Made by a program: the position numbers and the translations under genes. A stretch of DNA of 64,000 bases from Dugong dugon. Taxonomy: Eukaryota; Chordata; Mammalia; Sirenia; Dugongidae. The DNA lies in assembly GCA_030035585.1 (NCBI GenBank), contig CM057474.1, positions 3,590,501 through 3,654,500 on the forward strand, in the 5' to 3' direction. Shown here piece by piece: positions 45,903 through 57,580 of the stretch (position 1 is the first letter of the stretch; each line of letters begins with the position of its first letter). The notes beneath the pieces are model-generated. The model saw only the letters and a program-made list of their open reading frames with translations. It did not search any database and was not told where the DNA came from.

Positions 45903-46120
45903 ATGAGGAACGCTTGTGGGGCAGTGGTTAAAGCATTCAGCTGCTAACGAGAAGGTTGGCAGTTCAAACCCACAAGCCACTCCTCCGGAGAAAGATGTGA
46001 CAGTCTGCTTCCATAAAGATTACAGCCTTGGAAACCCTATGGGGCAGTTCTACTCTGTCCTATAGAGTTGCTGTGCATCAAAATCGACTCAGTGGCAACG
46101 GGTTTGGTTTTTTGGTTTTC
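45903..46120 (+). mobile_element. AfroSINE, head-plus-insert form, second of a same-site tandem pair
   Basis: ATGAGGAACGCTTGTGGGGC head variant, anticodon loop CTGCTAA, the extra block GAGAAAGATGTGACAGTC, common tail and T-rich end. AACCAAGCAT precedes it at 45893-45902 and occurs a third time at 46121-46130. The two SINEs therefore used the same site in turn. Confidence 0.97.
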
Positions 46121-46130
46121 AACCAAGCAT

Positions 46131-47929
46131 GTACTAATGTGCCATTTAACAAAATTTTTTTGTAAGTCATGAATTTTATTATATAATGAATTTGAAGTAA
46201 ATGAAATAGCATATCCCTTATAAAATGGGAAAAAGTCAACACAGAGTTATTAAAGTTTCTATTTAAATGAACTTGATAATACAATCTTGAATAATAACAA
46301 TCTAAAATCAAATCATTTTATGTAAGACACTTCTTTCTTATCTACTATAAAAATTTTAAAATAATTAAAGTATCTCCCATGCGAGTTTACAAGAATGTAA
46401 GTATGCAAGTCAAAACAGGTGAAGCCTTTAGTGAAGCCAGGAAAAGATGTTGCAGTAATTATTTCTATTCAGTTTAGAGGGAACCTTGCCATTCTTGAAT
46501 AGATGATTGGTAATTGGATAATACAAGGTATGGTGTGTTGCAGAAAGAAGATTAAAGGCCAGCGGGATAGTGAGCTGATGAAAAGAAAATATTATAAAAC
46601 CACCCTTGTTCTGCCTTGCTCTGTACATGTCGTTTAAGCATCTTCTGCCATTTCCTGTCCTAGCTGTCAGTGAATATCAGGGATCACCTCTTCCAGTGAA
46701 TGCCAACCATAAATGTGTTCTACAAATCCCTATACTATTTATGTTATTTTACTGCCAAGTATACATAGAAATAGCCATCATAAATCAGTGGCATTTCCCC
46801 TACTTATTGTTCTTTATAAAGCAGAAGTCATAGTTCAGAGTTCTTACAGTTTAATTTCCTCATAGTCTTGGACATTGGGACATTAGTTGTACCACTTTGT
46901 TTTGTGGGTTTGTTCATTTTCAAGTTCTGACTTTACTATTGATTTATTTTTATTACAGTAAATAATCTTTGCATCCAGTATTACATCCAAATGTAGCTAA
47001 CCAATTTCCAAATAATTTAAATCAACATCATTGTTTTCCAATAATATTAATGTTGTTTGGCTGTACCAATTATTGACTTAAAAACCCAACAGTCATCAAA
47101 GTCACTACTGTTTACTAAAACTTTAGTAAATGTCCAAAGAAGCATTTCAATAGAGGGAGTTTAAGGAAAAATACACATAAATAAAATATCTTTTACATTT
47201 ATGTGAGCTACCACATTTCTCAATGAATTGTAAATAGCTTTCATTTTCAAACTTTTCCGGAAGAACAAGTCATTTGTTACTAGGAAGTTGATGTTAAAGA
47301 ACTATGTTTGGCAACTTGGAGAACATTTTTAGCATTTAAATTTCCCTATTTATAGTGCAGCTTCAGGCAGAGTAAAATGTTTGGCATTCCCATAGGGATG
47401 CAAATGCTTCAACATTCTCTGTTGTGATCTAACAATTCATTTCAGAGTAAGATGACTCAGTCTTGTTTGGAAAATGTTTTATACAAATATTGGCAAGGAA
47501 ACTATCACTGCATTTTGGTAGATTTTAAAAATGTAAAGTAAATGAGGACAAATTGTGTAGTGTGACCTTTTGTTTTCTGCATTACTGTGGTTCTATGTGA
47601 ACTGCCTTTTATGACTCTTAAGTTCTCACTCCACTCTGCTCCGTATCTTGCTTTTTAGATTTTGTTAATCCATGTTTCCAGGTCTCTCCAAATGTCAGAT
47701 TCTTCTCAACCTAACCTCCCTGTTATCCACAGTGTTCTTCTTATAATTAAAACTTCATATTACTTCATTAACATATGCCCTTTTCTTTTACATTAGAGAA
47801 TATGAGAAAAGTACTTTGTAGGAATTTGCCCTTAATTGGCTGAACACTAGAAGTATTTATATATTCTGTCTCTTGCACATGCACGCGCACACACACACAC
47901 AGTTGAAGTAATTCACAATTCAGGATTCA
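46131..47929. other. Non-genic stretch, 1.8 kb
   Basis: AT-rich; no repeat family recognised except a short CA run (about 47883-47900). No exon supported. Confidence 0.45.
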
Positions 47930-48003
47930 GAAGACAAAGCAAAAGGGGAAAATCCATGGTTTCATAATACAGCAATCTAAATATAATGCAGTATCCTGGA
48001 TGG
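47930..48003 (+). repeat. L1M 3'-end, left part, interrupted by RTE
   Basis: 'gaagacaaagc...ataatgcagtatcctggat' joins smoothly, across the RTE insertion, to 'ggatcctggaacagaaaaagg' at 49785, giving the continuous text of an ancient L1M 3' end. Confidence 0.65.
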
Positions 48004-49778
48004 TAAAGTAACATGTTATAATGACATGTGCAAAGACCTGGAGTTAGAAAACCAAGAGGGAAGAACATACTTGGCATTTCTCAAGCTGAAACAACTGAAG
48101 AAAAACTTCAAGCCTTGAGTTGCAATATTGAAGGATTCTATGGGGAAAATATTAAATGGCACAGGAAACATCAAAAGAAGATGGAAGGAATACACAGAAT
48201 CACTGTACCAAAAAGAATTGGTCAATGTTCAACCGTTTCAGGAGGTAGCATATGATCAGGAACCAATGGTTCTGAAGGAAGAGGTCCAAGCTGCACTGAA
48301 GGCATTGGCGAAAAACAAGGCTCTAGGAATTGATGGAAAACCCATTTAGTTGTTTCAGCAAATGGATGCGGCGCTAGAGATTCTTACTTGTCTATGCCAA
48401 GAAATTTGGAAGACAGTTACCTGGCCAGCCGACTGGAAGAGATCCATATTTATGCCTATTCCCAAGAAAGGTGATCCAACAGAATGTGGAAATTATCGAA
48501 CAATATCATTAATATCACACGCAAGTAAAATTTTGCTGAAGATCATTCAAAAGCCACTGCAGCAGTATGTCGACAGGGAACTTCTGGAAATTCAAGCTAG
48601 ATTCAGAAGAGGACATGGAAAGAGGGATATCATTGCTGATGTCAGATGGATCATATCTGAAAGCAGAGACTACCAGAAAGATGTTTACCTGTGTTTTATT
48701 GACTATGCTAAGGCATTTGATTGTGTGGATCATAACAAATTATGGATAACGTTGCGAAGAATGGGAATTCCAGAACACTTAATTGTGCTCATAAGGAACC
48801 TGTACATACATCAAGAGGCAGTCGTTCAAACAGAATAAGGGGCTACTACGTGGTTTAAAGTCAGGAAAGGTGTGCATCAGGGTTATATCCTTTCACCATA
48901 CCTGTTCAATCTGTATGCTGAGCAAATAATCCGAGAAGCTGGACTATATGAAGAACAGGGCATCAGGATTGGAAGAAGACTCATTAACAACCTGTGTTAT
49001 GCAGATGACATAACCTTGCTTGCTGAAAGTGAAGAGGACTTGAAGCACTTATTGTTGAAGATCAAAGACTATAACCTTCAGTGTGGATTATACCTCAACA
49101 TAAAGAAAACAAAAATTCTTACCACTGGACCAATAAGCAACATCATGATAAATGGAGGAAAGATTAAAGTTGCCAAGGATTTCATTTTACTTGGATTCAT
49201 AATCAACACTCATCGAAGCAGCAGTCAAGAAATCAAAAGATGCATGCATTGGGCAAATATGCTGCAAAAGACCTCTTTAAAGTGCTGAAAAGCAAAGATG
49301 TCACCGTGAAGACTAAAGGTGCGCCTGATCCAAGCCAGGGTGTTTTCAGTCGCCTCATATGCATGTGAAAGCTGGATGATGAATAAGGAATCTCAAAGGA
49401 GAATTGACACCTTTGAATTGTGTTGTTGGAGAAGACTATTGAATATACCATGGAGTGCCAAAAGAACAAACAAGTCTGTCTTGAAGAAGTACAACCAGAG
49501 TGCTCCTTAGAAGCAAGGATGGCGAGGCTACATCTCACATACGTTGGACATGTTATCAGGAGGAATCAATCCCTGTAGAAGGACATCATGCTTGCTAAAG
49601 TAGAGGGTCAGCGAAAAAGAGAAAGACCCTCAACAAGATAGATTGACACAGTGGCTGCAACAATGGGCTTAGGCATAACAATGATTATGAGGATGGAACA
49701 GGACCAGACAGTGTTTTGTTCTGTTGTACATGGGGTCGCTCTGAGTCAAAATTGGCTCAACGATACCTAACAACAACA
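48004..49778 (+). mobile_element. BovB/RTE LINE, 5'-truncated
   Basis: A 1775-bp RTE-clade non-LTR retrotransposon. It begins in the endonuclease-to-RT linker, carries the RT and C-terminal part of the single ORF, and ends with GGGGTCGCTCTGAGTCAAAA, 'ttggctcaacgatacc' and TAACAACAACA. TCCTGGATGG (47994-48003) and TTCTGGATAGG (49779-49789) are plausible target-site duplications inside an older L1M. This family is the likely source of the 3' tail of the SINEs in the window. Confidence 0.92.
48090..49735 (+). pseudogene. RTE/BovB endonuclease-reverse transcriptase ORF, truncated and broken
   Basis: The intact protein is an APE endonuclease fused to a reverse transcriptase; only the RT half and C-terminus are left. 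Visible landmarks in order: LKALAKNKALGIDGKPI (about 48296-48346), PKKGDPTECGNYRTISLISH (about 48461-48520), FIDYAKAFDCVDH (about 48696-48732), GVHQGYILSPYLFNLYAEQI (about 48869-48925), catalytic YADD at 48998-49009, and a C-terminal region with SYACESW and FELCCWRRLL (about 49350-49440). In-frame stops occur at 48347-48349 and 48836-48838, and frame changes near 49255, 49318 and 49508. The catalytic YADD is intact but the ORF is dead. Confidence 0.93.
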
Positions 49779-50015
49779 TTCTGGATAGGATCCTGGAACA
49801 GAAAAAGGACACTAGGTAAAAACTAAGGAAATCTGAATCAAGTATGGACTTTAATTAATAATAATGTGTCAGTATTGGTTCATTAATTGTAACAAATGCA
49901 TTATGCTAAAGTAAGATGTTAATAGGGAAACTGGGTACAGGGTATATGGAAATTCTCTGTACTATCTTTGCAGTTTTTCTGTAAATCTAGAACTGTTCTA
50001 AAACTGAAAGTTTAT
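49779..50015 (+). repeat. L1M 3'-end, right part
   Basis: 'ggatcctggaacagaaaaaggacactagg', then 'gtaagatgttaatagggaaactgggtacagggtatatgg', 'ctgtactatctttgcagtttttctgtaaatctagaactgttc' and a poly(A)-like end are hallmark 3' text of an ancient L1M subfamily. Confidence 0.85.
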
Positions 50016-50019
50016 TTTT

Positions 50020-50771
50020 AAAAAGGAGTACTAGAAAAAATGGCAGCAAATATATTTATAAATAATGTAGTTAAATGGCTATAGTCAGTTTCTGTGTGTT
50101 TTGTTATTAAAAATGTTGGAGTAGAAAAGTGATTATTTCCCTTGTTACCAAAATACTCTACTGAACACAGCCATTTATACCAAGGGTTGGAAAATCCAAG
50201 CATTTGGCAAAATTGGGGACCAAATCCAGCCTGCTGCCTGTTTTTGTAGGGCTTGAACATGCTTGGTTGTTTAGCTTCCACATGCTCAGCTTCCAGAAAG
50301 GCAAGATGGTACAGAGGTTCCTGGGCTTGACTCTTGAGCTTGACTTCCAGCCACTTGGTGTTGTGGGGCTTTGCTTGACTTGCTTAACTTTAGTGGAGTT
50401 CATTTTCCTTACCTGTGATCTATACAGTCAAACTAGATTTTTCTCTCAGGGAACACATGGCTTAGAAAATTCTGACTCTCTAAATGTGTGATGGAAGTCT
50501 ATTTGTGAATGTAGCTATCGAATTTATTGAGGATAAAATTTTTGACACTAAAGCAATTTGCATTCATTATAGAGTTTATAGCATAACATTATTCATCATT
50601 TTCAGCACTTTTGAACTCTGCCAAAGACAGAATTTAATAATCCTTGAAAAGAACACTGTAGCCACGTGAGAGCGACTTATGCATTAGGAAGATAAGACTG
50701 CAGTATTTTAAAATATTCATGTTGAATCTGAACTCAAAATCATTTGAACTGTTTATACCTTAATTGTAATT
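50020..50771. other. Non-genic stretch, possible old repeat at 50175-50275
   Basis: 50175-50275 ('ggttggaaaatccaagcatttggcaaaattggggaccaaatccagcctgctgcctg') weakly resembles an ancient transposon theme containing 'ggcctgctgcctgtttttg'. No gene is supported. Confidence 0.35.
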
Positions 50772-50786
50772 AAAGTGTTATTACGG
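50772..50786 (+). repeat. Target-site duplication, left copy (L1 copy 2)
   Basis: AAAGTGTTATTACGG; the matching right copy AAAGTGTTATTATGG is at 58836-58850, one transition apart (C/T at a former CpG). Confidence 0.92.
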
Positions 50787-52441
50787 CAGGGTGGCCCAAG
50801 ATGGTGACTTAGTCACATACACCATGCCGTCTCCCTACAGCAGAGAACTGAGAAACCAAGTAAAAAAGATACAGGTGACAATCTGGGAACCCAGAAAGAA
50901 AATACAAGGATGGAGATATTAGATTGAACACTGTAGTGAAGAAGAAACTGAATGAAAACAGTGAACAAGGAGGCTTACAGACTGTAGACACCTTACCAGC
51001 TGGCCCCGTGCAGCATGGCCATTTTGAGTTAAAGCGAGCAGCGTTCCCAGGTGAGAACAGGAAGGCAACTTCACAGAATTGCCAGTAGGAGACAGAGATA
51101 CTGTGTAGACAAACCTGGAGGGAAGCAAGGTGAGCAGAACATGAACTGGATCTAAGGAGAGAAAGTGCAGGAAGGCAGGTGAGAGCCCTGTGGATCCAGG
51201 CAACTGTAGATCAGGCAGGGAGCCAGAAAATAGGGACAGAATTACTTACCATTAGCAGTCCCTAATCATTTGGGTGGATGGCACTGGCAGAGTGGAAGAT
51301 CCTTGGAGTGGCAGCTATTTATCGTCCAACCAACTGGAATCCAGACAGTGTTCCCTACTTGCATTTGGTTGGGGGTCAGGCCCTGATCACAGGCTACACT
51401 CTGCAGAGAGTGGCCTGGTGCCCATACCATAGACTAAGGGAGCAGGCTTCCCCCACTTCTTGCCACCCCACCCTCCCAGTGACCAGCAGTGTGCCCTCCT
51501 CACCCCCGGCTAGGTGATTCACTGCATATCCTCCTGTGCTGTCGGTGCTGCCACTGGAGGCATGTGCCTGCTCTACCCAACCCCCTGCACTGCCACACCC
51601 ATTTGGTGATTGTCAGCATGTACTCCTGCTGCTAGACTGCTGACTGGAGGTGTGAAACCACCCCCGCCCCCGCCACCTCCCCGCCTGCCTAGTGACCAGT
51701 GGTGCAAATTCTTGTGCTGCCCGCCCAGTGACCAGTGACCCACGTACCCTTTCCCCAACCCACCAGGTAACCGGTAATGTGCACAGCACCAAACCCGCCA
51801 ACTGACAAGAGTGCTCCCTACACCCGTGACCTGGTGACCTGCCAGACAGACACACCACCTCATCAGCAACGCCGGTCACATCCTGCCACGTGCTCTCTGC
51901 ACCTCTGCTAAACAATGAGCAGGAGATCCCAGTGCCCTCATCCAGCATCCTCTTGGCTGCATCGTCGCATATCCCCCACCCAGACAGTTACTGCAGGCCA
52001 TCTTCACTTGCACTGAAAACCCTTGATACCCCACCACCTACTGAGACACCAATTCATGCATGCATGGTGGGCGTACCCCACCCATTTGGGTAGCATACCC
52101 TCACAGCGGATACAGAGATGTCCTGCCCTGACCTCCAGAGAACACACTAACTACTGGCACCAATCCAGAAGTGCTCCATGATCCGACAAGGGCTGTGGGG
52201 GGACCTTACCCACTCAACACTCAATATCAGGGAAAAAACCTGCTCTCCCACCTCCACTCAGTCTGGTAAGGGAAGACATGTGGGTGTGACCCACAATACT
52301 CACTAGTGAGAGGAAATCGTGCCCAGCCAACAGACACCAAAGTCACACAGAGGCCATAACCACAAAACAATTAAAATAACAGAAAGAAAGACATTATAAA
52401 AAGAAAGAGAAGAAACAAAGCTCTGGATACATCAAAGCAAA
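50787..52441 (+). promoter_or_regulatory. L1 5' UTR (internal promoter) of copy 2
   Basis: GC content rises from about 51000 to 52150 (several CpGs, CACCC and CCACC tracts), unlike the flanks. A YY1-like CAAGATGG lies at 50797-50804, 11 bp from the start, matching the known position-specific YY1 site that sets L1 transcription start. The short frames on the reverse strand (51573-51948) lie in a CACCC/CCGCC-rich stretch and are not genes. Confidence 0.65.
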
Positions 52442-53452
52442 ATGAAAAAATCAGCACTAAACAGACATGCATACAATCAGTCAATCAATAAGTATCTTAA
52501 TGCCTCAGAAACACCAGACAATAACAAATCACATGAAGAAACAGGATAAGGTGGTTCAAACAAGTAAGCAAAATAAAGGGCAGAAAACCTTCCTGAGGCA
52601 GAAATGATAATAGAACTACTTGATAAGTAATTGAAAATATTTATATGTAGGATCCTCAAAGAGATCAAGGAAAACATAGATAAAACACTAGGAGAATTCA
52701 GGAAAACAATATAAGAAAAAATGACAAAATAAATAGACAATTAGAAGCCATACAAAAACAACTAGAAATCCAGAAGATTAACACTAAAATATCAGAAATA
52801 GACAACTCAATGGAAGGACATGGAAGTAAAATAGAATCAATGAAAGAAAGAATCAGTGAAATAGAGGACAAAACCATTGATAACAATTTGTTTGAGGAAC
52901 AATTGGAAAAAAGAATGAAGAGAAATGAAGAAAGTCTACGAATTATGTGGGACACTATCAAGAGGAATAATTTATGCATAATAGGAATTCCAGAACAGAA
53001 GGAGAAAAAAGTATGGAGAATTTCTGAAGATTTATTGGCAGAAAACATCCCTAAGATGAAAGACGAGAAGATTTCCATCCAAGAAGCTCAGTGAACCCCA
53101 TACAGGATAGACCGCAAAAGAAAGTCACTAAACTTTCCAAAGCCAAAAACAAAGTAAGAATTCTGAGAGCAGCTTGTGAAAACAAAATATCATCTACAAA
53201 GGGGTACCAACAAGACTAAGGTCTGATTTCTCAGCAGAAACCATGAAGGCAAGAAGGCAATGGGACGACATATATAACATTCTGGAAGAAAAAAATTGAC
53301 AACCAAGAATCATATATCTAGCAAAATTGCCTTTCAAATACAATGACAAAACTAAGGCATTCCCAGATAAGCAGAAATTAAGAGAATTTGTAAAAACCAG
53401 ACCAACTTTACAAGAAATGTTAAAGGGAATCCTTCGGACAGAGAACCAATGA
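52442..53452 (+). pseudogene. L1 ORF1 pseudogene, copy 2
   Basis: ATG at 52442 (MKKSALNRHAYNQS...) has the look of an L1 ORF1 start, with a stop after about 35 codons. A better-preserved 94-codon part at 52810-53091 is rich in Glu and Lys and has the coiled-coil/RRM phrases EISEIED, IMWDTIKRNNLCIIGIPE and LLAENIPKM. Downstream, broken, are the C-terminal landmarks SAETMKARRQWDD (about 53238-53270) and REFVKTRPTLQEMLKG, ending at the TGA of 53450-53452. ORF1p is the nucleic-acid chaperone of L1. Confidence 0.88.
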
Positions 53453-53897
53453 CATCAGATAACAACCTGAGGTTGAGACACATGATAGCATCACCCAGAT
53501 ACCAATCCAGATAAAGAATTCTCAAAAGTAAAAAAACTGCAAAACTGAAAACAGGGAACCAGAGATGTCAATCTGTAATCAATGTCAACATCAAAACAAA
53601 AAGGGGGAGTAAATGGTGTAATTATACAACTTCTGTATGGAGAGGAAGTCAAGGTGTTATCAAGATACAACAAACGGTTGTAAACAGGAAGATAAAGGTA
53701 AATTTCAGAGTAACCACAAGGAAAATTAATAAATCTATTCACCAAAATAAAGAAGAAAAAAATAAAAAAGACTCAATAAACACAGAACAACAACAAAAGA
53801 TATGAAAACAAAATTCATGAAAAGAACTCAGCACACAAAATTAAATGGAACAAAGAAAGCATTAACACTGCACATACAAAAAAGAAAGCATAACAAA

Positions 53898-56800
53898 ATG
53901 GCAGCAGTAAATTCATAGCTATCGATAATCACACTGAATGTAAAGGGTTTAAATGTACCAATTAAGAGACAGAGTGATGGATTAAAAAAACATGACCCAT
54001 TGATATGTTGCCCACAAGAGACACAAAGACATAAATAGGTTAAAAATCAAAGGCTGGAAAAAATATATCAAGCAAACAGTAACCAAAAGATAGTGGGAGT
54101 GGCAATAACAACCTGATAAAATAGACTTTAAGTCAAAATCCATTCAAGAGACAGATAAGGACATTATATAATGATTAAAAGGTCAATGCACCAAGAGGAC
54201 ATGAACAAAGTAATTACACACTCAATGACAGAGCTCCAAAATAAAAACAAATTCTAACAGAATTGAAAAGAGAAATAGACAGTTCTACAATAATAGCAGG
54301 AGACTTTAACACACCACTTTCAATGATGGACAGAACAACCAGAATACTGACAACTAACTCAACTTCATAAACATGTACAGAGCAGGTCACCCAACAGCAG
54401 CACAGTACAGATTCCTCTCCAACACACATGGATTATTCTCCAGAATAGACCATATTTTAGGCCAAAAAGCAAACCTCAATAAATTCAAAAACATCAAAAT
54501 AATACAAAGCATTTTCTCTGATCATAATGCTGTAAAACTAGAAATCAATAACAGAAAGAACAAAGAAGGAAAATAAAATACCTGGAAGCTGATTAACACC
54601 TTATTTAGAGACTGTTGGGTAATAGAAGAAATTAAAAGTGAAAGTAAAAGATTCTTAGAATCAAATGAGAATGAAAACACAACATACCAAAATCTTTGAG
54701 ACACAGCAAAAACAGTGCTCAGAAGAGAATTTGTAGCAACAAATGCACACATTAAAAAAGAAGAGACAAAATCAATAGCTAACCTGGCAACTCAAACAAA
54801 TAGGAAAGGAGCAGCAAAAGAAGTTCACATCACAAGAGGGAAGAAAATAATAAAGATCAGAGCAGAAATAAATGAAAAAGAAAACAGAAAAGCAATAGAA
54901 ACAACACTAGAAGTTGGTTCTTTGAAAGGATCGATAAAATTGACAAACCACTGGCCAAATAGACAAAGAAAAAAAGAGAGAGAGAGACAATGCAAATAAC
55001 CACAATAAGAAATGATATGGATGACACTACAACAGAATTAACTGAGATGAAAAGTTCATAACAATATTATGAAGAATTGTATTGCAACAAGTTTGAAAAC
55101 CTAGAAGAAATGGACAAATTCTAGAAATACACTACCTGCCAAAACTAACACAAAAAGAAGTAGAAAATTTGAAAAGACCCATAACAAAAGAAGAAATTGA
55201 AGATGTCATTAAAAAAAAAAAAAAAAAACTAATAACAGCAACAAAAAACCCAGCCCAGATGGCTTCACTGGAGAATTCTACCAAACATTCAGAGAATAGT
55301 TAACCCAATTCTATTCAAACTATTCCAGAACATAGAAAAGGAAGGAATATTCCCTAGCTCATTTTTGAAACCACCATAACCCTGATGCCAAAGCCAGGCA
55401 AAGACACCACTGAAAATGAAAACTTACAGACCAATATCCCTCATGAAAATTCTTAGTAAAATTGTAGCCAACATAATTAAACAGCATGTCAAAGAATAAT
55501 ACATCACAATCAAGTGGGATTCATACAAAGGATGCAAGGGTAGTTCAGCATTAGAAAATCAATCAACATAATTCACCACGTAAATAAAACAAAGGAAAAG
55601 AATCACATGATCACCTCAAATGATACAGAAAAGGCATTTGATAAAATCCAGCACTCTTTCCTGATAAAAACTCTCAGCAAAATAGAAGGAAAATTCCTCA
55701 GCTTAATTAACCAACAGCCAACATTATTCTCAGTGGAGAAGGATTTGAGAGCATTCCCCTTGACAACAGAAATGAGACAAGGATGACCCTTATCACAACT
55801 CTTAATCAGTATTGTACTGGAAATTGTAGATAGAGCAATAAGGCAAGAAAGGGAAATAAAAGGGTATCCAAGTTGGAAAGGAAGATGTACAACTATCCTT
55901 ATTTGCAGATAACATGATCCTACACATAGAAAATCCCAGAGACTCCACAAGAAAGTTACTGGTACTAATAGAAGGATTCATCAAACTGGTAGGGTACCAG
56001 TTCAATACACAAAAATCAGTTAGTTTCTTCTATACTAAAAAGGAGGACTCTGAAAAGGAAATCAAGCAATCAAAACAATTTACAATAGGTCCCAAAAGGA
56101 TAAAATACTTAGGAATAAATCTAACCAGATACATAAAGACTTATATAAGGAAAACTGTAAAACACTACTGTAAGAAACTAAGAGAGATCTACATATGGAA
56201 AAACACTGCATGCTCATGGATTGGAAGACTTAACATTAAAAATGTCATTACTTCCAAAAGCAATCTATAGATATAATGCAATCTCAACAACATTCTTTAA
56301 TGAAATGAAAAAACCAATCTCCGACTTTATATGGAAAGGAAGGGGCCCTGAATATTTAAAGCAATGTTGAAGAAGAACAACAAAGTAGGAGGCCTCACAC
56401 TTCCCAATCTCAAAACTTACTGTTCAGCTACAGTAATCCAAATAGCCTGGTACTGGTTCAATGACAGACACTTAGACCAATGGAATAGAATCGAGAACCC
56501 AGAAGTAAATCCATCCATCCACAGGCAGCTGATCTTCGACAAAGGGTCAAAGTCCATTTTATGGGGAAGAAACAATCTCTTTAACAAATGGTGCTGGCAA
56601 AACTGGACATTCATATGAAGAAAAATGAAACAGGATATATACCTCACACCATGCACAGAAGCTAACTCAAAATGGATCAAAAGCCTAAATGTTAAAGCTA
56701 AAACTGTAAAGTTCCTGGAAGATAACATGGGGTCAAAACTAGAGGGCCTAATTTTTGGCATAAATAACCTATCAAAACTAAAAACATACAAATGACAGAA

Positions 56801-57580
56801 AATAAATTAGATAACTGGTATCTCCTAAAAATTAAATACTTATGCTCTTCAAAAGACTACCAAGAGAGTAAAAAGAGAACCTACAGACTGAGAAAAAACC
56901 TTTGGCAATGGCATATCTGCCGATCAAAAAACGGGCAAAGGACATGAACAGACACTTCACCAAAGAGGACATCCAGGTGGCCAACAAATACATGAAAAGA
57001 TGCTCATGGTTGTTAGCCATTAACCAACAAAACCCATGGCTGTCCAGTCGATTCCAATTCATAGCGACTGGAAATGCAAATCAAAACTACAATGAGATAA
57101 CATATCCCCCTCTGCAAAGTGGCAGTGATCAAAAAAACAGTAAACAACAAATACCGGCAAGGTTGTGGGAGGATTGGAAGTCTTATACATTGCTGGTGGG
57201 ATTGTAAAACGGTACAACCACTATGGAAAACAGTATGATGCTTCTTCAAAAATGTAGAAATAGAACTATCTTATGATCTAACAATCCCACTCGTTGGTAT
57301 ATATCCTAGAGATATAAGACCAGTAACACCAATAGACATATGCACACCTATGTTCACTGCAGCATTACTCACAATACTAAAAAGATGGAAACAACCTAGG
57401 TGCCCATCAGTGGATGAATGGAAAAATAAATTGTGATACATACAATGGAATACTATGCAACTATAAAGAATAATGAGGAGTCTGTGAAACATCGTATAGC
57501 ATAGATGAATCTGGAGGACATTATGCTGAGTGAAATAATTCAGTCTCAAGAAGACAAACATTGTATGATCCCACTATTAT
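53898..57580 (+). pseudogene. L1 ORF2 pseudogene, copy 2
   Basis: ATG at 53898, then an early stop, then LSIITLNVKGLNVPIKR, the start of the endonuclease. GDFNTP (about 54297) and RIDHILGQKANLN (about 54440) with FSDHNAVKLEINN (about 54515) are endonuclease motifs. In the RT, the catalytic motif reads FADN (55902-55913) instead of FADD. The 84-codon frame at 56364 and the 118-codon frame at 55914 cover the RT thumb to C-terminal region (GGLTLPNLKTY). Numerous stops and frameshifts. A tail-only SINE disrupts it at 57023-57069. Confidence 0.92.
57023..57069 (-). mobile_element. Tail-only AfroSINE/RTE insertion inside L1 ORF2
   Basis: Comparing with L1 copy 1 (15211-15240), 57022 is the last common base and the match resumes at about 57071. 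The inserted bases read antisense as GTCGCTATGAATTGGAATC, then 'gactggacagccatgggttttgtt', the common SINE/RTE tail, with no head. Confidence 0.92.

Noticed and set aside
51573-51948. Overlapping reverse-strand frames with Gly-rich tracts
   Set aside because: They lie in the C-rich L1 5' UTR; composition alone keeps them open.
52698-53094. 126-codon reverse-strand frame as a membrane protein
   Set aside because: It is the complement of the A-rich L1 ORF1, whose T-rich antisense gives Phe/Leu/Ser-rich frames everywhere.
55902-55913. FADN in place of FADD as a functional change of the L1 reverse transcriptase
   Set aside because: The ORF is full of stops and frameshifts, so the substitution is neutral decay.
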